A stretch of DNA of 64,000 bases from Clostridium sp. (GCA_023664605.1 JAMPFF010000012.1:1-64000); one strand, 5' to 3'; counted from the stretch's first letter, positions 41,424-53,958 are shown. Numbers and translations: made by a program. Notes: generated by a model from the sequence alone, not told the origin.

Positions 41424-44400
41424 AAAACTGCATTGGCGGATAGTATCATCGCGCCTGTTATATAGAACGGAAGGACGCCAACCCCTCCGGTAATCGGGAA
41501 TTTCAGACCGGGGTCGTCGTATACCGGCAAGACCTCGTCTCTCCTGCTAATCTTATAAAAGCTTTCGTCTAACTTAAAGCCTGTCGGCGGGTCTAACTCC
41601 CGCACATAATATCCGTCGTCCTCCAAACCTGTCCAGAGGATTTCACCATCGGCGTTGGTAACACTGAAGTCTTTCAGGTACAATTTCATCGCCGCGTCGG
41701 AGCTGTCGCCGTAATCCGCTGTCAGCATCGACTGTAAAACGGAGCCGTAGCGTTCCAGCCACTCGAAACGTTCGCCGTCCTTTTCAGTGATAGCGGATAA
41801 ATCTATCATCTGCGCCACATCGGTGGTATAAAGCCCAAAAAGCGCGTCCGAAAGGAATAATATCTTTTCTTTGTCTTTATCGTCCGTCGGGTCGTAGCCC
41901 TTGCTTCTGCTGTCCATCTTGAACAACTGCCCCGTCCAGACTTTACTCTGGTTGGTGACGACAATGACCGGTTCGTAAAGCTCGTCATATACAAATTCCG
42001 ACGTCAACTGTCCGTTTACTTTCACCGTAAACAGGGGCAGATCTTCCGGCGCCGTAACCTGCTTTACCACATAGGAAGCGCCGTCCTCCCAGAAGAAGCT
42101 CTCGTCGCCGCTTTGCTCTTTCCACCATACTACTTCCGGTTCCAGATTGCGGATATTGCGCAGTTCCCTGTTATTTTCACTCTGTCCCGTTCCTACCGTG
42201 ACACTGAAACGAAGCTGCTGCGCCGCAATCGCGGTGCCGTCCTCTCTGACGCCTTCTTCCTTATCTATCGTAAAGGTAAATTCCTGCGGCTCTTTTGTAT
42301 TGACATACGGATTCTGCCCATAGTCAATCAACTTCTCGTACAGTATCGGAATCGCCGGAATCTGTACGCCCGTACGGATGGAAGAAGCCTCCATCGCCGA
42401 AGCGTTACTGAAACGCTCAAAGCGGTACCCGAAAGAGTTCCATGCGCACTGTCCGGGCGTCGGCGTTTCTACGCCCTCCGGCGTCACTCCGGTCTCTATC
42501 GCCGCCCGGTATTGGACGACGATGGTCCGCCCCGCTTTCATTAAGGAGCGGTAAGCGTCGGCGTTCGCCGCGTCGAACACCGTGTTGGGGTCTTTTATTT
42601 CAATACGGAAAGAACGCGCTTTTGTGATATCCCCAAATTCTTCCGCGGTTTTCCAGCCGTTCGCCGCCAGACTATCCGCCGTCGTCGTATTCCATCCGGC
42701 GTCGTCCGCCTGGAAGAGCCAGTCGCTCGACGCTACGCTCGTATTCTCGCTGTATAGAATCTGGTAGCAGTCCTTGGGAAGTTCCCGCAGCTTATCTTCG
42801 TCTATGTCCGTGCCGTCTCCCGCGCCCACGTCAGCGGTATCGCCGGCGTCGGCGAAAGCGGAAGCAGAGGCGGTATCGGTATCGGCGTCATAATAGTAGA
42901 GTTCCAAATGGAAACCGTCCTTAGCGGGCGTCACCGTAAAGTCGGAATTACGGGGAACTTTGCTGTTAAACGGCATCTTGTCCCCCACATACGGCAGAGT
43001 GTTTATGATAACCATATTCTTAATGGAATACAGCCTGTCCGCCTCGCTCTGCACCGTATCGCCCGCATTCGCCACATGGTTTAGTACGCTCAACGTATAT
43101 GTCAGCGTATTCTCGGTATCCTGCTGCAAAATCTTATTTTCCCGGGTGAGGACGTCGCGGATATCGTCCGAAATTTCCGGTTCGGTCTCTTCCTCGCCCG
43201 CTTTTTTATTCTCTTTTACTTTTATCCATGCCGCCGTGGACTGTCCGGTGCTGACGGACACATAGCCTAACGCCATAATGCCCGCCGGCGTATCCGTATC
43301 GCTTGCGACAGGATCCCCCGCGCTATCGATGGCAATACCCTCGCTCACATCCGCTTTCGTATAAGGCTGCGCCGGTTCCATCACAACGCGGTTCGCATAG
43401 GAAGAACGGGTCGAGTCCTGACTGTGGTACATATCATAGCTTGTCCAATAGCTTAACTTCCTGCTGTTTTCCACCACTTTGCCGTTTGCAAAAGAGGCGG
43501 GACCGACGCCGTAAATCTTATCCCCGGTAAAATCAAACTCCATCGTTTCCGCGGGATGCCCGTCGCCGAATACATCCTCTTTATAGAAGTAAACCCGCAC
43601 GCCGCCAAAGACTTCCGCATAGCATCCGCTGCCTTCTTTCATTGCTATGTCTCTGCTTTCGGCAACCTGCACTGTCTCGGAGCCGATTTTGAGTTTATCC
43701 CTGTCCGTTTTCTCCACCGGTTCGCCGTTTTCCAGCTTCGTTTGTTCCGTAAAGCGCGTTATGGTAAACGTCCTATCGTAATTGATTCCCATTTGAGAAG
43801 TCATCTTCACTTCGCCGTTAAATACATAAGGCCACTGCACGCTGTCTTTTACGACATAATCCGTCAAAGAGTTCGTGCCGCCATTGACAAGTTCCGCTTC
43901 CCACTGCACTATATGTTCTAAGGCGGCGCCGTCCTGCGGGTCATACGCAGTCTCGCCCTGCGCCACTTTCTTCTGCACGGGAGCGCCTTTCGTCACGCCC
44001 GGTTTCGCCTCTTCACGCGTCATGGTCGGCGCGGACGCCACCCACTTGCCTGTATCGGAGGGGTTAGGATGCAAAAAGCCGCACTCTGCAGCAATCTCGT
44101 CGCTCTCCCAAAACTCCGCCATACCCTCGTTGGAATTTTGATAACTGCTTCTATGCGCGTCCACGCCCTCTACCTGCGTAATCTGTCCCACACGGTAAGA
44201 ATCGTCTACGGGCATCGCCGCGGATAAATCCACTTCGTCCGGCGTATTCTGATAAGCGTCCACCTCGAAACGGACTTCCATCGCAAGATATTGTCCCGGT
44301 CTTAAGAAATATTTTCCCGCCACCCTGTCATAAACATCTGTATAAGTATCTCCAAGCGCGATATCTAACTCCGCTTCATTCGGCCTTTGTCCGTCCGCTT

Positions 44401-47400
44401 CCTGTCCGCCGTCCGGATAATAATAGGAAACTTTCACGCCAATGATATCCACCCTCCGAATACTGCCGGGCGGGGATTCGTCCGTTACCGACACATCCGT
44501 CACATTCCAGTTCGGCAGATTGGTCGTCACATAGTATTTCGGCGGAGCTTTTAAGGTAAATCCCTCCGGAATCTTGATATGGACGGGATTGAGGAACAGG
44601 TTGCTCTTGCCGTGGTTATAAATGACAACATAATATTTCACAAGGCGCGTTTCTTCATCACTGTTCGCATACACATACCCATACGGGTCGCCGTCCGTGC
44701 CATAAACGCCGGTCTTTAAAAACACCTGCGTCGGTCTGGCTATCTGATGTAATATCCTGCCGGTAAGGCTCTGGTAATGGACAGTATTATATATATTGTC
44801 GTCCGCCGCCGCAGCGCTGTATGCGTTCCAATCCTCCTGCTTTTGCGGGAACTGCAGGGTGACATAGATATATAAGGTCCTGTTATAAGGTATGGTAAAA
44901 TCCGCAAACGAGAGCTTATACTGCCCTGCCGCCTTTTCCACGCCGTCCGCCGTCTCATCCACGAGGTCTATGCGGGCAAAACCCGCACCGCCCGGATCAT
45001 AGGCTTCATATTCCGCGCTCTGCCCTTTTGGGGCAACCCGCTCTTTTAAGGCGTACGACACCTGTACGTTCTCATTTAACTTCCATGCAAACTGCCCGTA
45101 TGTGCAAGGCAGCATATCGTATAATTCTCCCTCTTTTAACGTATAATCCCCAATCCAATATTCATCAAAAGACAATCGGTAGGTGACGGACGTTCCCACG
45201 CCCAGATACGTCATATTCTGGTCTTTCGCCACCTCTTCCTGCTTCGTGCCGATTGCTTCGGGATTGGTGATAATCTCCTTTTTCAAAACTTCCTGCCGAT
45301 AGCCGCCGCTGTATATCGCATACAGGCGGGTAGAGAAGTTATTGCTTTTATAATTATTGGCGTACAGCACGGAACTTGCCGACGGACGCGTCTGTCCGCC
45401 GTCCGCTTCCTGTACGGCGTTCGGTTCCATCACATATGTCAATAACTGATATTTACGCGTACCCTTGGGGCTTATGCTTTTCTCATACCATCTAAGCTGC
45501 GTCTGTTCATCGCCCTGCGTGGACGCCAGCGAAACGGAATCGACATAAAAATCCGCCTCCATGCCGCCCAGCCACACGCCGGAGAGCTGTTCTGCGTTTT
45601 CCGTAGGTTTTATCATATAATATGTCTTATCTTTAAAAACAAAGGTATCATATCCCTTATCCGCAAGCGCGGCATTTAACTCCACGGGCGCCAGCAGACA
45701 TTGGTTCGTATCTAACGTCTGCATAAAGGGCAAATCCTCATGGACAATGCTGTTGCCGTTCATATATTCCATCTTGTACCATAGGACAATGCCCGGGCAT
45801 ATCCATTGCGCCTCATCCGCCCCTACCAGCAGTTCCTCCCCCGTATTGCCATCGATACCCGTAACGTTCATCTTCAATGTGGACGTATTGTAATTCGTAT
45901 CCCTGACCGACTTTGCCACATCATAAAGAGAGCCGTTTTCATTCTTCAGGGTAAAGACAGCCTGCGCCGTAGGCCGCCTGTTATCCGACGTATCGAACAA
46001 ATGATATGTATGCTGGGAATCTGCGCTCAAATAGCGGTGTCCCTGCATTTCATCCGTCTTGACCGTAGCCTGATAGGAGCCTATCGTCCAAAGATAGGTT
46101 TTCCCCTCCGCATCCGTATACGGTCCCACTTCCTTACTCCTTGCCGCGTCGGTGACATTCCATGTAATCTTATAAAGCCCCGTCGGAACCAGATAGCCGT
46201 TTTCTTCTAACGCCGCCTGAATATTCGCCTCCAGCGTGTCTTTGTCCTCTGAAAAAGGAATCGACTGCGTCTCCCCGTTATTGACTTTAATAGTCAACCC
46301 AACAGGCTTTCTTGCCGTGGACGTATCTGCACCGCCGTCTCCCGTCTCCGTCCCGTCGTCCGTATCAACCGCCGCCTCCCATTCTACCGTCAGGGTAAGC
46401 GTCGCCTTAGACGCCGGGCTAATGTCTCGATAGGTATTAAGAAGATTCTCCTCCGTTGTGGAGACAGCGTCCGTTCCGGTATGGAACACGCCCAGTTTAT
46501 AGGAGCCGCCCTGATAAAGCGCCGCATCCTGAATCACTATTGTGTCCGTCTCTATATATTCGCTCTCCCCCAGAACGATATCCGCCATCTGTCCCGCCGA
46601 AAGATAGAGATAACCGTTATCGTTCACTACCTCGTCCGTAATCTTATAGAGGCTGACACGGGAAGAGTTGGGTCCCTTATTTTCCGCGACAAAAGAGATA
46701 TCCATCTCCATGCCGCGCCCTCTTTCTTTCGGAAAATCATATCGGCGGTAGAGTTCCACGATACCCTCGGTGGGCGTTAAGAACTCATAGGCAGTAATCT
46801 CCTGCGTCTCGTCGGGTTCTGAAAACTGGTAATAAAAGACAGCCTTGATCTTATATTCGATTTTCTGCCCCAAGTCCTGATAAAAATCATAGTCCTCCCC
46901 AATAAGGACGGCGGCGTTGGAATAATCGGCATAGCTTAACCAGAGAGAGTAAAGAAGTCTATTGTATATATTGCCGTTTGCATCCGTAATAGAATAGCTA
47001 TACTCATAAACAAGTTCCCTGCCATCCTCACTGATGGAAATAACCTCTCCTTTCGAAGGGCTGAGCCTCGCCGCGACGGTGTCCGCATCCGCCCAGTATA
47101 ACCCCTCCGGCAGCGTAACCGTATAATGAAGTCGGATGTCGGTGACTGCATCCTTTCCATACTTCGTGGAATTTAACGCCGCGCCATCCCTATATACAGT
47201 CTTGGGGGATATCCCTCCATGCCGGTCTTTAAATTTCGGTTTATGCGTCGCAGTGTCAATCGTAGCCTGCGTGGTTCTCTTATAGCCACTAGCGGTCAAT
47301 TCATAGAGGTTTCGCTTCGTTCCCCACGCCAGCATCATATAATTAACGTCGCCGGAGAAGCCGCCGAATACCTCGTCGTCCTCATCATCGCCGCCAGCCT

Positions 47401-50400
47401 GCGTATCGTCCGGTATCTCCCCCCAGACGCAGAGCCCGCCGCCCCAGACCCCTATCGGGTACATCACCGATTCGCTGTCCGTAAAGGCGACGCCGTTCCA
47501 TGTCAGGGTCGCGCCCGCAGGCAGGGCAAAAGAAACGCAGTAACAGCCCGATATCCTGTCATATTCAATCTTTGCCAGCTTAGAGTATTTCGTATTATTG
47601 ACGACATACTCTATCTGATGCGTACCCGTGCCAATACCCTCAAACTGCGGGTCGGACGCCTCGAAATACACACGGAAAGGCGTCTCTAAATTGCCCGTAC
47701 CGTATGTCTGCGCCGTCAGGTCGAAAGCAACTCCCTCCCCCGTCAAAAGGCGGTAGGCGTCCTCTTTATACTCCGGCTCGCCGGAGCCGGATGTTTTACG
47801 GAGCGTTATCGTCATCTTCCCCACGTTAGGATTGGTATAGGTCAGGGAACGCATGGGTTTTCCCCTGCCGGAAACATCTTCATCCCCCTCTTCCAGCCCC
47901 GTGTTCTCAAACGCTTTCTTAATGGCGGGCGTACCGTTTGCGCCAAACAGCGCGTTTGCCTCTTTGCGCGTGGTAACGCCATTGACGACGGACAGCGTCG
48001 GGCAGTCCGCAAAAGCGCGCGCGCTTAAGGTAATCTGTCCGGGATTTGCTGCCGTAACGCTCTCCAAATCAGCCGCCGCCATGACCGCATGTTGGATAAC
48101 GCCTGTTACTCTATAAGTGCGGGCATACCTGCTATCCACGTCCGCCATCATCTCCTGCGTGGTGGTAATCGCCGACGGTATATAAAGCGAGGTAACGCCG
48201 GGCGGACAGTATGCGAGAGACGCCGTCCCCGCCGTCGGATTCAGGGCATAGAGAACCCCCTCCTGCGTTACATAGTAAGCCCCCTCCAGCGCATTGACCG
48301 GATAGGGCGCGTTAGGAAAGACTTCCTGCCCCGCCTCCGGCTCTAAGATAACCACGTTGGGTCCCACAAAATTGACTTCCGAATACTTCTGCCAAAACGT
48401 CTGCGCCGTCAAATGGTTGACCGCAGTATCGATATAGAGCGTGGACGACGACGATATACCGCGGTCTCCCAGCAGTACGGACCAATCCGCGCTCCCGCCG
48501 TCCGCTTCCGCCATAGCGCGATCGTCATCCCCCCGAAACCAGACCGTATTCACATAAGAGTGCACAACAGAAGATGATATATAATACGGCACAATGCTGC
48601 TGTAACTGCCGCTGCCGCTTTTTAACGCCGGCGCCATGCCCGTATGCAGCGTCGTCAAACCCTTACAATTCCGAAATGCCTCGCTAACTATCGTACAGGG
48701 CGCATCCGGCAGATATAAATTCTCTCCTAACTTCTCACAGTAATAAAAAGCCTCTTTGCCAATCATTTTGACGCCGTCGGGAATCCGCAAATCTCCGGTC
48801 AGGCTGCGGCAATTATAAAATGCCCTCTCTCCTATCTCCGTCAGCGCGGCGGGCAGTTTTATATCTCCCGCCAATCCGCAGCCTTCAAATGCTTTCGCAC
48901 CGATACGCTTGACGCCGTCGGGAAAATTGACGCCGCACTCCGCGCTTGGATTGATACCAGCTAGCTTATTAGCATATATAAACAAGCTGTCGGGTATCTC
49001 TTCTAAGGTTTCCGGCAGATGCACTTCCACCAGCTCATTCTTATAAATCGCGCCCGCATCGATAAGCGTAATCCCCTCTTTTGCCGTCAGCTTCGTCACA
49101 TACTGCATACCCTGAAAGCCCATCTTATCCGTGATATGTACAAGACCTCCCGGAATTTCCACTTCCTTTAAATTCCTACAGGAATTATACGCATCCGCCG
49201 GAGCCTCTATATCCGTTAATTCTTCCGGGAAATGGATGGTCTGCATACCGCAGGAATCAAAGGCACGGCTTCCCAACTGCAGCTTCCTCGTATTTCCGCT
49301 ACCGTCCGCAAAGACGACGTCGGTTATCTTGCCAGCGCCATATTTAAATGCCTCATCATCAATGATTGTCAGGCTCTCCGGCAGGTGCATCTTCCCGCTT
49401 AACGCACCGCAATAGTAAAAAGCGCTTTTGCCTATCCGCGTAATCCCCTCCGGGATATTGACAGCATACTCTTCGTTCGGATTGATGCGGGCAAGGTTCG
49501 TAGCATATGCAAACAAACTGTCGGATATCTCCCCTAAACTGCCCGGCAGATGTACTTCCACCAGATTATTCGGATAAATCGCACCCGTATCGACAGCCGT
49601 AATGCCATCGCTTATCGTAAGGTCGGTTATGTTTGTCATGTTCTGGAAGCCCATATCTGTCGTGATATGCTCAAGACCTTTGGGAATCGTCAGTCTCGTC
49701 AGCTTATTACAACCCTTATAGGTATTTTGATATTTGCCGTCGGAAACGACCCCGGTTAGCGACGTAAGGTTTTGCGGAAACACTATCTCTTCCAATAGTG
49801 AACAGTAGCTAAAACTCTCTGTTCCAAAGGTAAGCTCTCTCTTGTCTCCGCCCTCGGCAAAGACAATCTCCGTCACCTTAGTGCAGAAAGTAAAAGCGTT
49901 TGCACCTATCTCCGTCAGGCTTTCCGGCAGACACACTCTACCGCTTAACGCGCCGCAGTTACGAAAGGCGTCGCTGCCTATCCGCGTAATCCCCTCCGGG
50001 ATATTGACAGCATACTCTTCAGTCGGATTGATGCGGACAAGGTTTGAAGCTCCGAAGAACAAGCCGTTGGGTATCTCCTTTAAGCTGTCCGGCAGATGCA
50101 CTTCCACCAAGCTCCTATTCTTTGCAGAATCTTTATTACTATTAAAGAGGTTCTCCTCGATAGCCGTAATCCCATCGCCTATCGTGAGGTCTGTTACGGC
50201 TGTCATGTACTGGAATCCCATATCCGCCGTGATAGTCCCAAGGCTTCCCGGAATCGTCAGTTTCGTCAGCTTATTACAACCCTTATAGGTATTTTGATAT
50301 TTGTCATCGGAAATGACCCCGGTTAGCGACGTGAGATTTTCCGGAAACACTATCTCTTCCAATGACGAACAGTTCTGAAAACTATAGGCGTCAAAGGTAA

Positions 50401-52752
50401 GCGCGCCGGTTTTGCTTTTGGCAAAGACAAATTTCGTCACTTTATTGCAGTTATAAAAAGCTTCTTTGCCTATCTGCGTCAAACCCTCCGGCAGATACAC
50501 TATCCCGCTTAACTCCTGGCAGTTATAAAAGGCTTGGCTGCCTATCCGCGTAAGCGCCGACGGAAGATTGATATCACGCTCATCGGTCGGATTGATGCGG
50601 GCAAGTTTAGTAGCGCCGGAAAACAATTTGTCGGGTATCTCTTCTAAGTCGTCCGGCAGATATACTTCCTCCAGATTATTCGCCCAAATCGCGCCCGACT
50701 CGACAGCCGTAATCCCATCGCTTATCGTAAGGTTGGTTATATATTGCATATGCCGGAAGCCCATATCTGTCGTGATAACAGGTCCAAGACTTCCCGGAAT
50801 CTTCAGTGTATTCAGATTATAACAACCGCTGTAGGTACCGGCAATAGCCCCTTTCAACGATGTAAGGTTTTCCGGGAACACTATCTCTTCCAACAGCGAG
50901 CAGCCAGTAAAACTAGAGCTTCCAAAGGTAAGCTCCCTGTTTTCTCCGCCCTCGGCAAAGACAATCTTCGTCACATTACTACAGCCATAAAAAGCGGATG
51001 CGCCTATCTCCTCTAAGCCCTCCGGCAGACGCACTGTCCCGCTTAACGCTTTGCAATACTGAAAAGCGTTTGCCCCTATCCGTTTAACCCCCGCCGGGAT
51101 ATTGATATCGCATTCCGGGGTCGGATTGATGCGGGCAAGGGGCGCATTAGAAGCAACGTAAAACAAACTGTTGGATATCTCCTCTAAACTCTCCGGCAGA
51201 TTTACTTCCACCAGGCTGCTCTTAGGCAGCGCGTTCCCCTCGATAGCCGTAATGCCCTCTCCCACCGTAAGTTTTTCTATAGGCATATACTGGAAGCCCA
51301 TCCCCGTCGTGACAGTCCCGAGGCTTCCCGGAATCGTCATTTCTTTTAGGGACGTGCAGGCATTACACGCATTGCTATAAACTGACAGGGACGTCAGTCC
51401 TTGCGGGAAATGGAGCGATTCCAGCGCGCTGCAGTAAGAAAACGCATTGTAGTCAATCGTCAGTTCCCTGGGACTGCCGCCGTCTTGTATATATATCTCG
51501 GTGATAGCCGTACACCCTGAAAAAGCAGTATTGCCAATCCTGGTAACGGTCGTTGGCAGGGTGACTTTCTCTATCGTCGTGCAGTCCCTAAAAGCTCCGT
51601 TTCTAACGACGGTTACGCCCTCTTCTATCACGACTTTTTTTACATCGAGGTCTTTCCACGCGCTCGCAGAGTTGTCCATCGCGCCCGTGCCGCTTATGAC
51701 TAACGTCTCCGTATCGGCGTCGTATGTCCATGTGACGTTGGCGCCGCAGGTTCCGCTGTTCTCCGTGGCTTCTTCCGCCAGCGCAGCCAGCTTCTCTTTA
51801 TCGTCCGGCTCTGCGTCTTTCTCCGCTTCTACGTCTTTGTCCGCCTCTTCGCCATCCTCCGCGTCCCCGTCCGCGCCGTCCTCAACATCTTCGCCATCTT
51901 CCAGTTCGCCGTCTGCGGCGTCGGGGTCTTTGTCAGGGTCTTTTTCGGTGTTATCGCCGGGGGTGCTGCCTGTGTTGCCGTTCGGGTCTTTATCAGAGTT
52001 GGTGTCGGGGTCTTTGTCGGTATTGGTGTTCGGGTCTTTGTTCGTGTTATCGCCCGTATTACCGCCGGAGGTGTTGTCTGTGTTACCGCCGGAATTGTTG
52101 TCCGTGTTGGTGTCGGGGTTGTTGCTCGTATCGCCGCCGGGGGTGCTGCCTGTGTTGGTATCACCGCCGGAGGTGTTGTCGGTATTGTTATTCGTATTGT
52201 TGTCAGGGGTTTTGTCCGCACCGCCGCTGCCGGAGTTATCTGCACTGCTGACGGCGGCGACTGTGAATGCTGCCACGCTGGCGGTGGTATTCGGGCTGCC
52301 GGATGTGGCTGTGAATGTTGCCGCGTTGGCGGTGCTGTTAGCTGTGGTATTGAGGTTGCCGGATGTGGCTGCGAATGTTGCCGCGTTGGCGGTATTTGCC
52401 GCCGCAAGGGAAAGTGCATTAACGTCGGAGGTGTTGCGTTTAGATGTATTGAATTTAGACGTAGTAAGTTCAGGGGTATTAAGTACAGACGTAGTAAGCC
52501 CGGAAGTATTGAGTTCAGATATATTGAGTTCGGATGTATTGATTTTAAGCGTATCCGCGGCAGGAAAAATTGCAGGGGCTATTTTACCCCCCCCGAAAGG
52601 GAAACGCTGTGGAGTACGCTGTTTGCACTGACATGAGAAACCGCTCCAAAAGAGGCATAGACCACACCACAAGTAACCATCTCATTGGAGCATACCATTG
52701 AGACAGCCAGGATTACTGCAATTATCCTCAGAATACCTGTCTTGTATTTCAT
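41306..52752 (-). CDS. Giant LRR surface protein/pilus tip adhesin, out of frame at a G8 tract
   Basis: The first 55 codons (from ATG 52752, AAAGGA upstream) encode a signal peptide with cleavage near VVYA. The frame then ends at a TAG right after a run of eight G. One extra G (or two fewer) joins it to a 3,780-codon frame, giving about 3,815 aa. Domains in that frame: a 15-base repeat region (NTSEL-like), a Thr/Asn/Asp linker, BspA-type leucine-rich repeats (about 1,040 aa), a very long beta-rich stalk with repeated domains, a C-terminal Cna-B-like domain, and the anchor FPITGG, a membrane segment and a basic tail. It is the first gene of the pilus operon. Present state: phase OFF, or an assembly error in the tract. 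Confidence 0.85.
48640..51770 (-). repeat. BspA-type leucine-rich repeat region with five super-repeats
   Basis: Short LRR_5 units of about 23 residues (for example IGANAFQYCKALSGTVRLPEGL, near consensus IGxxAFxxCxxLxxxxLPxxL) are grouped in super-repeats. The landmark MGFxxM (MGFQYM, MGFRHM, MGFQYM, MGFQNM, MGFQGM) recurs five times at intervals of about 535-570 bases. Such regions mediate adhesion in other bacteria. Copies differ by substitutions and small indels that keep the frame. Confidence 0.88.
52425..52550 (-). repeat. 15-base tandem repeats in the N-terminal region of the giant gene
   Basis: About eight degenerate units coding for Asn/Thr-Thr-Ser-x-Leu or similar (NTSELNISELNTSGLTTSVL). 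Further Thr/Asn/Ala repeats follow to about 52250. Multiples of three keep the frame. Confidence 0.75.
52587..52594 (-). repeat. G8 tract that sets the reading frame of the giant adhesin
   Basis: Eight C on the plus strand. With eight G the signal-peptide frame reads TCG GGG GGG GTA AAA TAG and stops. With nine (or six) it continues into the giant frame. It is directly after the signal peptide, a typical place for a slipped-strand contingency switch. Confidence 0.88.
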
Positions 52753-52824
52753 TGCTGCGTTTCCTTTATCCTCTCTTTTAGCGGCTGGAATCGTTAGAAT
52801 CATTTTTTGTCAAATAGTACCTAT

Positions 52825-52853
52825 ATTTTACATGATTCCAAAATATTTTACAA
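52825..52853 (-). promoter_or_regulatory. Promoter of the pilus operon
   Basis: On the minus strand TTGTAA (52848-52853), 17 bases, TAAAAT (52825-52830), with ATG directly before the -10. It lies about 70 bases upstream of the giant gene's ATG and would serve all five pilus genes. Confidence 0.55.
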
Positions 52854-52905
52854 TGTTTTTTTGTGTTTTGCCTTTTGAGAAAAGAATGCCTCCTATCCCG
52901 CCGCC

Positions 52906-53958
52906 CTATTTTCTTGTATTTGATTTCAGCATTTCTATTTTATCGAGAAGTTCTTTGATAGTTTTCTCATTTTCGGCAAGTTTTGCGTCCCGTTCGGCAA
53001 GTTTGGCGTCTTTTTCGACAATAATCTTCTTATCTTCTGCAATAATCTTTTCCCTTTCCGCAAGCATCTTCTTATCTTCTTCGATAATCTTCTTGCTCTC
53101 CGCAATCTCTCTTTCATACGCCCGTATATCCAGACAATATTCTTCACGGTCACGGCAGCGCTTAAGAATCTGCTCTTCGGCGCTTAACTGAAAAATGGTT
53201 TTGGATGCTTCGTTAATGTAGGGGTCTTTCGCTGCTAACATCTTGATCTCCTCCCATGTGGCGGCTTTAAAGAGCTTAGCCCAGTCATAAATATGATATT
53301 TTTTGTCGTCATCGGTTGCAAGTTCTATACGAGATAAGTCTACCACACTTAAGGTCAGGTTGTCACTATAAAGATGATGATTTTTTACGTTAAGAAGTTT
53401 ATAAGTGGCATAAAATTCAGGATAATCATCAAACAGCGTGTAATCCAGAAAGCCGATATGTATGACGGGTTTAACCTCTGCATAATCCTGACCGTGGTTC
53501 AGCATATCAAAAGAGCGGCAGAGATAACTGACGGAGCGGTTGGACCAGATGAGCCTGCCCGTCACCTGCATTTCAAGATTAATACGGGAGCGGTTATTTA
53601 ATTTAACATTAATGTCCAGACGAAATTCCTTGTTTTTAATGGATTCCCCTAAGATGATAGGATTTGTGATTTCCACGGATGCGATATCTTCTTCATGAAG
53701 ATGGAGAAGTGAACAGATAAGACCGTGCAAAGCCTTGTTGTTAGTCTGGAAAACCGCCCTGAACATATAGTCGTTAGTCATGCTGTAGGGAATAGCTCCG
53801 TGGGCGTCCTTAAGTAAATCGTTTGGAAGTACGTCATTTGGAAGTAAATCATCTGGATTAAAAATTGAGGCTGCATTTTTAAGATTTGTTGTTTTTGATT
53901 TGTCATTTTTTGATTCATAGATATGTCTCCTTATGTGGTGTAAGATAACAGAAAGCAT
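52906..53958 (-). CDS. Rpn/PD-(D/E)XK nuclease family transposase-like protein
   Basis: A 350-residue protein as the longest frame. The Rpn-type nuclease core starts near residue 60 (MTNDYMFRAVFQ) and includes the active-site Asp in KEFRLDINVKLNN and Glu-x-Gln in INLEMQVTG, with QDYAEVKPVIHIGFLDY. The C-terminal 90 residues are a coiled coil of short repeats (KKIIEEDKKMLAEREKI, then AERDAKLAENEK). Rpn proteins are DNA endonucleases that promote recombination and occur in many copies in gut Firmicutes. The start is unclear: the best ribosome site (AAGGAG) serves an ATG in another frame, whose short frame ends overlapping the ATG at codon 60. Translation may begin at 60 by coupling. Confidence 0.82.
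   Translation of the reverse strand: MLSVILHHIRRHIYESKNDKSKTTNLKNAASIFNPDDLLPNDVLPNDLLKDAHGAIPYSMTNDYMFRAVFQTNNKALHGLICSLLHLHEEDIASVEITNPIILGESIKNKEFRLDINVKLNNRSRINLEMQVTGRLIWSNRSVSYLCRSFDMLNHGQDYAEVKPVIHIGFLDYTLFDDYPEFYATYKLLNVKNHHLYSDNLTLSVVDLSRIELATDDDKKYHIYDWAKLFKAATWEEIKMLAAKDPYINEASKTIFQLSAEEQILKRCRDREEYCLDIRAYEREIAESKKIIEEDKKMLAEREKIIAEDKKIIVEKDAKLAERDAKLAENEKTIKELLDKIEMLKSNTRK
53816..53860 (-). repeat. 15-base tandem repeat near the start of the Rpn gene
   Basis: Three units (53816-53830, 53831-53845, 53846-53860) with about 70-80 percent identity, encoding the NPDDLLPNDVLPNDLLK region upstream of the nuclease core. Confidence 0.75.

Noticed and set aside
48640-51770. Possible CRISPR array in the repeat-rich region
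   Set aside because: The repeats are imperfect, coding and contiguous, with no spacers of constant size; they are leucine-rich repeats.
51501-52631. Long plus-strand open frame opposite the start of the giant gene
   Set aside because: It is rich in Ser, Val and Leu repeats that simply mirror the Thr/Asn/Asp repeats of the coding strand, and it has no ribosome site.
41306-52752. Giant gene as a plain pseudogene
   Set aside because: The rest of the 11-kb frame is intact, and the only disruption is one base in a homopolymer, which fits a reversible switch or a sequencing error better than decay.
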